From NCBI GenBank assembly GCA_950295325.1, contig OX485805.1:4400501-4464500 (forward strand): a stretch of DNA of 64,000 nucleotides, in the 5' to 3' direction. The notes under the pieces are model-generated. The model was not told the origin of the DNA. It saw only the letters and a list, made by a program, of their open reading frames with translations, and did not search any database. Origin of the DNA: Polytrichum commune. Lineage: Eukaryota > Streptophyta > Polytrichopsida > Polytrichales > Polytrichaceae. This document shows, one piece after another, positions 33,656-43,080 of the stretch. The translations under genes and the position numbers were made by a program. Within the stretch, counting starts at the first letter, position 1. Every line of letters starts with the position of its first letter.

Positions 33656-34191
33656 GTGCCTCTTTTTGTATAAATACCTATACTTCATAAAACTTGATAG
33701 TCTTTTGAAATATACATACTAGAGAAAAGTAAAACCTCTCCCTTATGTATATTAGGTACGCCAATGCCTCAAATAATACCCCTTCTTGAACTTATGTTAG
33801 TTTGTATGTGGTATGAAGAGTCCACCCCTTGGGGTTAACATCCAACGCCCATAGACAAGTGTATGATTAAAGATTGGTGATAACCAAATTAGACCCCACT
33901 TACCTAATAATTAATGCATTGTTTATGGCATTTAGTGTCATAATCATTATTTGCAAAGGGCCTAACCTAGATGCATAGAGGTGTCTATACATCCATCTTG
34001 GATTCACTTACTATGTTGGTTCCTCAAGCGTAGTGTGAAGTGAACTTGGACCCGGCCCGCCTTTTCCACCAATGAGAGTGCTTGAAGTGCATTGGTCATG
34101 GACCCTAGCCTTGTGTGTGACGTGGTCCTCGGTCCAGTCTCGTGTGTGTTGTGGCCCTTAGCTATTGAAAACACCCAAATATTGCATAGAC
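33656..34191. other. Intergenic, repeat-derived
   Basis: The segment 34010-34165 (gcgtagtgtgaagtgaacttgg, ccaccaatgagagtgcttgaagtg) resembles 34570-34690, so both are fragments of one MITE-like family. No gene. Confidence 0.45.
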
Positions 34192-34462
34192 TAAGGGCCA
34201 CTTCACACACGAGCCAAGAGCTGTGACCATGAAATTGTGAGAGCCCAAAAGAAAGTGTCCAAAGGCCGTCCCAAGACACCTCCAAAATCATGTAATGTGG
34301 TCACGGATCCTCAAGTGTTAGTGTGAAACCATATGTGACCGGGCCCTCAACCGAATGCTATTTCAATGAATTTCTATTCATGCGGGTCCTCACACACGAT
34401 GAAATACAATAAAACAACGGTTATGAGTGTTTAGAGTGCCATGGTCTCCCGGTTTTGTGGTA
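34192..34462 (+). repeat. Dispersed repeat J, copy 2
   Basis: Starts taaGGGCCACTTCACACACG and is collinear with 20895-21165 to ctcccggttttgtg. Confidence 0.65.
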
Positions 34463-34958
34463 GCCTACCTCCAAGAGGTGGTTTTTGAAAATAATCCAAG
34501 TGACCATAAAACACGATCCATTTGATGCCATGTAGGAATCCATGTAGACTTTACATCCATCTTGCATTCACATACTCCGTTGGTCCCTTAAGCGCAATGT
34601 GAACTCGGACCGGCTCCGCCTTTTCCACCAACGAGAGTGCTTAAAGTGTACGGTCACGGGCTCTCAGTCTTGTGTGTGAAGTGACCCTGACTCGACCTGA
34701 CCGGAGTGCAACCTCTCAAATTTAGGTTGCGCTTATCAAGCTGCGAAGCCTTTCACTCTCACTTTGGCTGGCTTGTCCCATCAAACAATAAGCTAACTTT
34801 TGTGTATGCATGTCTAGCCCCGGCCATCTTCCATAGTCCGACTTCATGGTCCATGATGTAAATCAACCCTAACGTAGCCAACCCAAGATAGGCTTTGAGG
34901 ATTGAGCTCTTTTACTCGCATGTCATGTGCATGTTTTTACATAAAAACATGCACAATT
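34463..34958. other. Intergenic with MITE-end fragment
   Basis: 34843-34873 (cttcatggtccatgatgtaaatcaaccctaa, read in two parts) is the complement of the MITE end at 12065. The rest is unassigned. Confidence 0.4.
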
Positions 34959-35175
34959 ATCCAGGGAGATTTTTGGACATAATCGGTCAAAATCCCAATG
35001 CTCCCAAGTCAAACCAATTACATGTTATAATCTTTTGGTTTTTCTTTGTTAGTTGAAGGTATATTCCATAGATTTGTCCAGAATGGATCGGTAATTTTCC
35101 TGAAGTCGTGACCTGTTATTTCTCAAATTCAGCTGGCTCATCTGGAACTAATTGTCCAGTTCTCCCTGTTCATGG
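34959..35175 (-). mobile_element. MITE-like repeat family D
   Basis: Inverted relative to 18318: cagggagatttttggacataatcgg, aaaccaattacatgtt, ggatcggtaattttc, ctggctcatctggaac. Confidence 0.65.
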
Positions 35176-35761
35176 CATGAAAATGTCTGTAAGACGTGAA
35201 ACTATATATGACCCATGAAAATGTTTCTAAGTTTTGCGTACCAAATACGAGGGAAAAACGAAAGCCATGATGTCTGTAAGGAGAATCAAGGTCTTTTGTC
35301 TACGGCAAATCCCAAGGAAAGCAACACATTGACATACTACGACTTGGTTGGTCCGTGTCACGTGCAAGGAGTTAAAGAATAAATACACTAATTACTGTGT
35401 GCTACTGTTTAGAGCCACGCAGTGCAATAACGTGTTAATCGATAGTCCACCTTTTACTAACCAAAACTCTTAAATAGGTTGTTCGGACGTTATATATAGA
35501 ACAAAATGACTTTACTCGATAAAATATTACATTCTCTTTAAACAGTTATAGCACTGTGTATACCTAGTGACACGCACCGATTGGGGACGATCGGTGTAGT
35601 AAAAGCAGGGCCTATTGTGCTCCTTAACTCCTTGTGGTTTAACTTAGTGGTTACCAACTCCCATGCACCAACTTATGGCACCAAGACTTTGTTATCACAT
35701 GCACGCATTGTTGGTGACAAGTGGTAGCTTCTGCCAATGCCATCTACCTTGCTGGTGGCCA
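35176..35761. other. Intergenic with an inverted fragment of repeat H
   Basis: Near 35465-35545 the complement resembles the tail of repeat H (attgagaatgtaatat, tctataatgtccaaacaacctatt). No gene recognised. Confidence 0.4.
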
Positions 35762-36672
35762 ATGAACGGGGAGAATTGGCTGCTTAGTTACAGATAAACC
35801 GGTTGAGTTTGAGGAAAATAAAAATCACCCAAATAAGTTCAAGACTTCAGGAGAATTGCCCATCAGTTTCGAGGGATTTAAGGAATATACCCTAACTTCA
35901 TGAAGAAGAACCAAAAGATATCAGCATGCGACCGGTTGCACTTGGAAACACTAGGATTTTGATCGGAATTTCTTCCCTGGACATTGCTAGTGGCTGCTAG
36001 CTCCAGGACATGGAAGCCCTCCATAAATAAGTAAGTAACCGATGAATGTTGGGCAATCTGACATGAATTTGAGTCTGTTGGTCTTACCCTGCTCAAGAAT
36101 CCTCTCTGTGCAGGGTGAGGTTTACTGCCTACCTTGCAGTGGGTGGGCTCTTGGCTACCTACCTACCTACCTACCTACCAATTGCTTAGTTACGTGTAAA
36201 CCGGTTGAGTTTGAGGAAAATAACCACTTGAATTTCAAGACTACATGAAAATTATTCGTTAGTTTAGAGGAATTTAAGGAATATACCCCAACTTCGTAAA
36301 GAAGAACCAAAAGATATCAACATGCAAGCGGTTGGACTTGGAAACACTAGGATTTTGATTGAAAAAATTTCCCTAGAAACTGCTAGTGGCTGCTAGCTCC
36401 AGGACATGGAAGCCCTCCATAAATAAATAAATAACCAACCAACCAACGTCGGGCAATCTGACGTGAATTTGAGCATGTTGGCCCTACCCTGCTCAAGGAT
36501 CCTCTTGGTGCAAGGAGGGCTTTACTGCCTACCTTGGGGTGGGTGGGCTCTTGGCTTCCTACTTACTTACCTAGTTTTTTCATGTCAAGTAGAGAGAAGA
36601 TTTCACACCGGGAATCGAACCGCCAACCACTTCATTCGCAAATGGGTACCTCTCCACTATCACCCGGTAGTT
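35762..36672 (+). repeat. Segmental duplication of about 400 bp containing family D plus SINE A
   Basis: Two units share, in order, a family-D element (aaaccggttgagtttgagg at 35796 and 36198), the linker gtggctgctagctccaggac and a SINE-A copy. The anchor ggaagccctccat is at 36012 and 36408. In unit 1 the SINE is cut after ctacctacctaccta and joins unit 2 directly. The duplication therefore postdates the SINE insertion. Confidence 0.8.
36025..36175 (-). mobile_element. SINE (family A), truncated by duplication junction
   Basis: Shares ggcaatctgacatgaatttgag and tactgcctaccttgcagtggg with the 36421 copy. The B-box end is missing at the duplication junction, where a (CTAC)n run occurs. Confidence 0.7.
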
Positions 36673-36689
36673 TAGGGTCATCTCGGACC
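36421..36689 (-). mobile_element. tRNA-type SINE (family A), 269 bp
   Basis: On the minus strand: a 5' region with a possible A box (taaactaccgg), a perfect B box GGTTCGATTCC, the body, and a (TTAT)n/(TTGG)n tail. A perfect 12-bp target duplication, GAAGCCCTCCAT, flanks it at 36409-36420 and 36690-36701. It is the longest of three family copies in the window. Confidence 0.88.
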
Positions 36690-36954
36690 GAAGCCCTCCA
36701 TTTCTCTAAACTTAAACTTAGAGTTCAACATCTATCTAAGTCATTTCTTTATGTGGTCGTGTGGCGCATCCGAGGGGCTCCACCTCCCCCGAAGTGGGCA
36801 TGTCTTCCTTGGTTCTTAACGTATTTGGCATTGGCTTTTTGACCTTTTGTCTCCAAAATTGACTATTTCATGCAGGACCAAGTACAAGACTATGGTTATC
36901 ACTACATGCAAGTTTTTTTTCTTGAGTTTTAGAGAGAGAGAAAGAGAGAGTTGG

Positions 36955-37125
36955 TGCCTCGTCGTAAATGGACACTTATATTTGAGTGATGAATGGTTGG
37001 GTGTGGATCTAAGAACAGACACCAAAACACACGTGTATTGAAAAGAGATTGGACTACGTGCTCAAAGCTTGTTAATCAATCTAGAAGTACTAGTCAACAT
37101 AATGAGATGGGGGGAGGGGAGCTGA
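36955..37125 (+). mobile_element. MITE family M, truncated copy
   Basis: Contains cacttatatttgagtgatgaatggttgggtgtgg and gagattggactacgtgctcaaa, as at 52042 and 56429. It stops where the family-D element begins. Confidence 0.65.
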
Positions 37126-37213
37126 TCAGTGAACGGGAAGATATATTTGAACAAAATTGGTCAAGATCTTGAATGTTTCCAAGTCCAACTGGTTACATGT
37201 TCATTTCTTTCAG

Positions 37214-38225
37214 CCAACGAAGGAACACTAAAAGAAAAACCAGACACGACCCCACACATACACATAGCTCACACTACCCCCTACTGGCTAGCAAGTTGCC
37301 CAACAACCACACATGACGGAGCCATACGCAACTTAGGCACATTCATAACAAAAACACATGAAAGTTACGAAGCTACATTAGCCAAAAGGAAGTTCCCATA
37401 CGTCGACAAATGGATCTCAAACGAACAAATCAACCAAAAACTCTCCAACCAATTTTGGAAGAATGTAAATGTACCAGATACCCAAATTACCCAAACTCTA
37501 AAATTTAGATTCGCCCAATACATGGGCAACCATAGGAAAAATATTTTATGGCCCCTCAACTACCCAAACCCAAATTGCACACTATGCCGCAACAACGACA
37601 GAGACACGTATCAACATGTGAACACCCGTATCTAAAGGGATTAAGAATTGCAAGAAACAACAAAGCAACACACCTCATTACCCAAACACTGCAAGCCAAC
37701 AAAAATACTAGATTCTACACTTTGACAAACGCTGGCAACTTAAACAACCAACCCCCAGACCCAACAGTCCTAGAATGGCTCCTCAAATGCACATGCCCCC
37801 AACAACCTTGTCAATGCCAAGCCAAATTAAGACCCGACATCCTTTGCATACTTGGTGCCCCCAACCAAATACAAACACCTATCTCACACTCCACAAACTA
37901 CACGGTACAATTCATCGAATTCACATACTGCCATGATGGATTCCTAGAACAAGCTAGAACACACAAACACACCAAATATGACCCACTAATCCACAATATA
38001 CAAAATAACAGATGGAAAACCAACCCCCTCATCACAATCACTATTGGAGTAAGAGGGGCCATTCATGAACACTCTATCGAACAACTCAATAAACTTAAAC
38101 TCCCAAAGTTTAGCATTAAAACACTCATGAAAAATTTGCACCAGAATGCCATCAAATACCTCACCTACCTAGTCCTAAACAAAAGGAAACTTGATAACAA
38201 ACAAACCCCCGTCCTCCCTCCCTAA
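37214..38225 (+). pseudogene. R2-type ORF C-terminus: CCHC zinc knuckle plus PD-(D/E)XK endonuclease
   Basis: The coding part is in two frames. Frame 1 runs to 37635 and contains FWKNVNVPDTQ, LKFRFAQYMGN and the start of a CCHC knuckle (CTLCRNNDRDTYQH). Frame 2 (to 38225) resumes with the last Cys (STCEHPYL), so a small frameshift near 37610-37625 lies in the knuckle. Frame 2 continues with an extra Cys cluster (CTCPQQPCQC), then RPDILCILGAP, FIEFTYCHD and K-x2-KYDPL. The order CCHC, RPD, E/D, K-x2-KY is that of the restriction-like endonuclease of R2/NeSL/CRE-type non-LTR elements, which nicks the target DNA. The reverse transcriptase is missing because of 5' truncation, so the copy is dead. 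The family call is from motif order, without a search. Confidence 0.75.
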
Positions 38226-38384
38226 AGGGAAGCTGATTAAAGTTACACCACCGGAGCCCACCTCCCCAAAGAGGCATAACGCCCCATACTGCATCATGGG
38301 TAACATGATCAGTATCGGGTTAACAGGCTCGCATTCATGCCGGTACATGGTACGGGCTTTAATTTTTCTTTTCTTTTCTTTTCT
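37214..38384 (+). mobile_element. Non-LTR retrotransposon with restriction-like endonuclease, 5'-truncated, 1,171 bp
   Basis: A 3' fragment of a non-LTR element: the end of the ORF, a 3' UTR of about 160 bp and a (TTTTC)n tail. A perfect 14-bp target duplication, TTCATTTCTTTCAG, flanks it at 37200-37213 and 38385-38398. Such a duplication with 5' truncation and a simple-repeat 3' end is the signature of target-primed reverse transcription. The target is a family-D MITE. Confidence 0.85.
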
Positions 38385-38500
38385 TTCATTTCTTTCAGAT
38401 TTCATTTATTAATTCAAAACATAATCCAGAGGTTTCATTAAAATGATCGGGGATTACCCAAAAGTCTTGGATTTGAACCGTGTCAACACTGGCGATGCTA

Positions 38501-38815
38501 TAAAAGGACTCATTGAATGTTGGATTGAGAGGGAATTGTTGAATACGAACTTACTGCTCATTCATCCAACATAATGACTTAATCACCTTTTAAGTTTGTG
38601 GCTGGTTCATTTCAAAGCATTTCGACTACACTAATTGGGGTCTTTGAAACTTAGACTTCCAGTGTCATGTTAACCCAAATGAATAACCTCTGAACTCGCA
38701 TTCTATTTCAAGCTTCTTGTGTGGTCTCCATGAATGAGAGGTACGCTTGTATGCGATGATTCCCTCTCACCGTATATTGGTAACGTAGACGTGTCTAATT
38801 CGATCCCAATAATAA
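38501..38815. other. Spacer, nothing recognised
   Basis: Short intergenic stretch between repeats. Confidence 0.4.
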
Positions 38816-38817
38816 CT

Positions 38818-39165
38818 TAGACACCTACATTTGCGTGGTATGTAGTTAGGAGTGGATCAAAGAACTGGCACCAAAAAGACATGTGTTTAAAAAGAGATTG
38901 GAATACGTCCTCAAAATATGCGAATCATGCTAGGTTTAATACATAGTCAACACGATCAAAGAAAACCTACATGACTACTTCATGAGCAACCAAAATCTCC
39001 ACTTCAATAAATATATACAATATCCATATAAGCTCCAAAAATTATGAAACGAATAGTTCTGAGCACAATTCGGATTTGCTAATCATCTGACACTAATTGC
39101 GTGTTTCATATCTTACAAGAAATGGGTGCAGGGGGAACAATATCCATCTAAGACATGTCTACCTT
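38818..39165 (+). mobile_element. MITE family M
   Basis: Landmarks: gacacctacatttgcgtgg, aactggcaccaaaaagaca, gagattggaatacgtcc, atttgctaatcatctgac, tttcatatcttacaagaa, ending agacatgtctacctt. Confidence 0.7.
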
Positions 39166-39265
39166 ACCTAGTTAGAAAACTAATGAAAAGTAGGGTGAAG
39201 AAGAAGAAAAAGAAGACAATAAAATGATAAAAGCGTATAAAAAGGTAGGGTAAACCGTGGCTGCG

Positions 39266-39283
39266 AATATATATATATATATA
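39266..39283. repeat. (AT)n microsatellite
   Basis: atatatatatatatatata. Confidence 0.85.
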
Positions 39284-39454
39284 CAGCATGGCTTAATCAC
39301 CAACACAGATGCTAGCGTTTTCAGGTTCAGACATTTCGTTATCCTTAGTAGTTGGGGTGTTGGTGCAGACCTGGACCCGAAAGGACTGGGTTACCGCTAT
39401 GGTGTCGGCTTTGAGAGCAAGGCCACACGTTCTCAATACGGACACCTCTAAACA

Positions 39455-39795
39455 ATTCAAGGTATGTGGGTGTTATTTGGTTCATTTTTCATGTTCTTTA
39501 ACTACTATTGATTAGATTTACATAGCAAAACTTGTGTTGCATTAGCAAATTTATAATGAAACACCTACGAAAATTGGATTGAAAATCGGACTTCCCTTGA
39601 TTTAGTTATGGATATCGGAAGTGCATGATTGTTGATGCATTTTGACTAGATGCATAGGTCCTCCCAATTGTGTTTAGTATTGAGTGTAGGGTAGTTATTA
39701 ATAATTGAAGATGTAGTCCAATCTCTTTTAAACATGTGCCTTTGTTATGATGTTTGTCCTTTGATCCTCACATATCAATCAAATATAGGGGTATG
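39455..39795 (-). repeat. Dispersed repeat L, inverted copy
   Basis: The complement of 5526-5875: ggtgttatttggttcatttt, agatttacatagcaaaac, cctcccaattgtgttt, ccaatctcttttaaacatg, ccgatatc and aggatcaaa motifs in reverse order. Confidence 0.75.
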
Positions 39796-40428
39796 ATTAA
39801 GAAGATGAGCCACTTAAGACTCATCTTCCTTTGAGGAAATTTTTGCAAAAGTGTGCATTTGCACGCTCTCATCATCACAAATTTAGAAGCGCTTTCCCTT
39901 CCCTAAACTATTTTGTCCTCTGTACATTTTACAGTTGCGGTACAAGCATTCACTTTCTTAGGGTCCAGCCGTGCCACCTAGTTAAGAGATTTATCTAAGT
40001 AGTGAGTTAGTGAGGATTAGCTAACCAAAATTCTAGCTAACCAAAATCATGGCCGCACCACCTAGCACGGAGAATTAGCTAACAATATGCACCAGCGAAA
40101 TCAACTACCGTAGATGGCTCTCTATTCCAACACAAAATAATTACTTTCCCCTCAAAAATTGCCACGTGTCATGCTCACATTCGCCATGACCCACTTGTAT
40201 TCCATGTGGACACTACATTCCAACACATGTAAATATGAAATAGGGGGCCCTCTACGGTAAATCATATGCGAGCTAATTGATCGCATGGTCACACATCGCA
40301 GTTACCACTAACCAAAGGTTGACCAAATTAAGAGAGGGGTTAAGGTTGACCGACCAAAGTCTTGCTCATCTTGCCCAAGTTTTGAACATGACAATAATTA
40401 TGATAATTATGTGATCCACACCATTTGT
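39796..40428. other. Intergenic, nothing recognised
   Basis: A local duplication aattctagctaaccaaaatcatgg with variants lies near 40005-40080. No gene. Confidence 0.4.
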
Positions 40429-40568
40429 CACTAGTAGAAAACTATACCAAAAAAAAACCACAGCTAAAATCAGTTCCAGTTCTTTTGATAAGCCTGATAT
40501 GTAGTTGTTAAATGATTACAAATTTTTCTTTTTTGTTTTACAACTCTGATTTTAAGTATTTTGGGCAT
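40429..40568 (+). mobile_element. CACTA-type MITE, left half only
   Basis: Starts CACTAGTAGAAAACTATACC and follows the left arm of the 8403/27319 family through ccagttcttttgataagc and tgatatgtagt. The right arm and terminus are missing. Confidence 0.75.
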
Positions 40569-41106
40569 TCAAGGAGAAAACTTGCGCTACCCATTTGTAG
40601 GACCCCTTTACACTATACATGTTGAGAGCACGAGCAAAGAAGCCTATTCATTGGTACGGGTCCTCTTCCGCATGCTGAATCACTCAAGTCCACCTTACAC
40701 TTGAGCGCTTAAATTTCTCACGGGGCTCACGGCACTTGGATGGTGCCTTAATGGATTCCATGTGGAGTGATTACACTAAGATCATTCTTGGTCATCTTAG
40801 TCAAAATCCTAACCTACGTTCATGAGATTGTTGAGGTGGATTCAAGACTTCATCCAAGCTCTCCTTTCATGGGCAATGGACTTTCAAGCACGTCACATGA
40901 ATGCCGCTTCATTCGGACCCTCGAATGGACTCCAAAGTTTTTGGTCCCGATCAATAGGGTTGCTTAGTTTTGGAAATCCCTTGGTGTTGGGCGACGGATC
41001 TAGACTCTCGTAAACCCAGCCTTAGGTGAACACTAAACCCAGGTACATGAGGGGAGGGGGCCGGCCCGGCCCTTTGATGAGATGGTGGCAACAGCAAGCC
41101 AGGGTT
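40569..41106. other. Intergenic, nothing recognised
   Basis: Two overlapping short frames near 40770-41010, no domains. Confidence 0.4.
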
Positions 41107-42110
41107 CGGGAGATTTTTGAGCTCAACCAGCTAAAATCCGTCCCTTCATAAGTTCTACCGGTTTTTTAAGGATTTGATCGGTTGCAAACTTGTTGTCATT
41201 AATTTGGATCGGCCAATATCCTATATTTTCTTTCAAGTGCCGGTTAATTTCCTCTTCATTGTAATGACAACTGGCCAAAAACTCGGGCATTGATAAGTAA
41301 GTTGGTTTTCCAATTATATCTACAAACAACATACACCATTCAACAACAATGTCCAAAGAACATATCAGCATACAACAATAATATGTAATGACATCAACAT
41401 TCAACAAGAATGATCAACAATTTATCCGTAGCATGAGTTGAACCTAAAATAAGCCATCAACCGGTTGATGGCCATGGATAAACTCTTCTATCATACCTAG
41501 GTCTTAAAACCTCATATTAGATTTGAGGCCACAACATGATAAAAGAGTAACCTAACATACCATACTATATACAAAAATGAAATTCACCAACTGTTAGAGT
41601 CAAAATCAACAATATCATCTTCACCTTCAAGAGGAAAACACCCTGAAAGGTATATTTGTGGATGTGAAAACAACCATCTAAACTTTGTAGAGTTCCTTCA
41701 TAAAGCTATGGCTTCCATTAGTACATTATCAAGATCACCACAAAGATCTTCCATAGACACACTCATAATACATTCTAAACGCTAGCCGTCAACAATGAAA
41801 TGCAATAATGAAGCAAAAGTATCGTTAAGTTTCCTGTGACCTACACGGCTGAGAACCTCCCTCATTCAATATCCGCCCATACCCTCAGGAGACCAACCAA
41901 TATCCGCCTATACCCTCGGGAACCCAACTCATTTCGGCCATTTTTTGAGCATGAGGAGTTAAATTTCCTACATTATCTCATATTGGTCGGTTGATTTCCT
42001 ATACTCTTCATATGTAACTAAGTTATACGGCCGAAATCTCCCAAAAAAAATCGGTAATTTTGCAATTTCACTCGGCTAATTTACAACTAGCTGCCGGATC
42101 TCCCCGATCA
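41107..42110 (-). repeat. Diverged fragments of family D
   Basis: 41107-41260 has gggagatttttgagctcaacc and accggttttttaaggatttgatcgg. 41935-42110 has ttttttgagcatgagg, gaaatctcccaaaa, atcggtaattttgcaa and gctgccggatctccccgat. These keep the order of family D but are poor copies. The sequence between is unassigned. Confidence 0.5.
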
Positions 42111-43080
42111 TTGCAGCAAGCACCTCAGGGGCATTGAAGAGAGGCCATGGCAATGATGAATGTGGAATTAAAGAGAGGCTGGTAACTTAGATTAGCAGCC
42201 TACGCGCAACCGGCGCTGGGCTAGTGGTGGCCGCTGGATGGAAGATGTGAGTCCACGCTCACCTTTCACCAGCGCCTGCAAGCATCGACGACGCCTCTCC
42301 ATCACCTCTGATCGTCCCTCGTCCTCGCTTAACTTACATATCATGCTCCTCACCCACCAGATGCAGTGTGGAGTTACAGCTCCACAGCAACAATCAATTG
42401 CTACGGCTGCCCACCATCGCCACCCAGATCCCCCCCCCCCCCCCCCCCCACGGCCTCGTAACCTTCGTGCGCGGAGGGGTTCAAGAAGGATTCCAGGTCC
42501 CAGCTCGCTCAGTTTGTAAGCAAGTTTACGAGTTTGCAGTCAGTGGGAGACTCACCCAGTTCCTTGGTTATAAGGTCGGTGAAGTTCACACTGGCGGCCC
42601 GGGCGACCTTTCATCCCCTTTTGTCACTACTTCGAGTGTGAGGTAGCTGGTTGTGGACTCTTCGCTACTGTTGGTTGTACCGGTAGTTGGTGGGAGTTGG
42701 TGCTTTGGCATTGTACCCATACATTCCATACGTACACCTGTGGGTGGTGGGAGGGTTGTAACATTGCAGCAAGCTTCGAGGTGAGCGCTTGATTTGTGAA
42801 ATGTGGCAGTTGGCTTGATCTTCGTTGTTGTGGTAATTGTAGTTTTGAGGGGGTAAGGATGTTAAGTTTATGATTACGGCCACGTTGGGTAGAGAGTCTG
42901 TTAGAGATCATCATGTTAGAGATCACCCTCATCATGCATTAGGTGTGAGGGATATAAATGGTCGTCAAACCGATCCCAGAATGCGTGAATTCAGGCCGTT
43001 CTGTGCGTAACCCCTCTTTCTGAATTTGTGCAATGCAGTGAGTGAGTTCTCGGCAGCAATCGAAGGGGTAGTTGGTGGCA
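42111..43080 (+). other. Upstream region of 4CL
   Basis: GC content rises towards the gene. A 20-base C tract lies at 42430-42449. Open frames here (for example 42238-42646) gain length from the C tract (proline codons) and show no domain. The 5' UTR and promoter of 4CL presumably lie here; I see no decisive TATA box. Confidence 0.4.

Larger units (their letters stand above)
37126..38500 (-). mobile_element. MITE-like repeat family D, split by a retrotransposon
   Basis: The left part, 37126-37213 (caaaattggtcaagatc, caactggttacatgttc), and right part, 38399 to about 38500 (ttcatttattaattc, ttaaaatgatcggggattac, agtcttggatttgaac), together match the order of other inverted D copies. The non-LTR insertion at 37214-38384 lies between them. 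Confidence 0.75.

Noticed and set aside
42238-42646. Proline-rich frames upstream of 4CL
   Set aside because: They depend on the 20-base C tract, end before any conserved 4CL sequence and have no domain.
43072-43080. Upstream 4CL start
   Set aside because: The preceding three in-frame codons are TTG GTG GCA, so the first ATG is at 43081.
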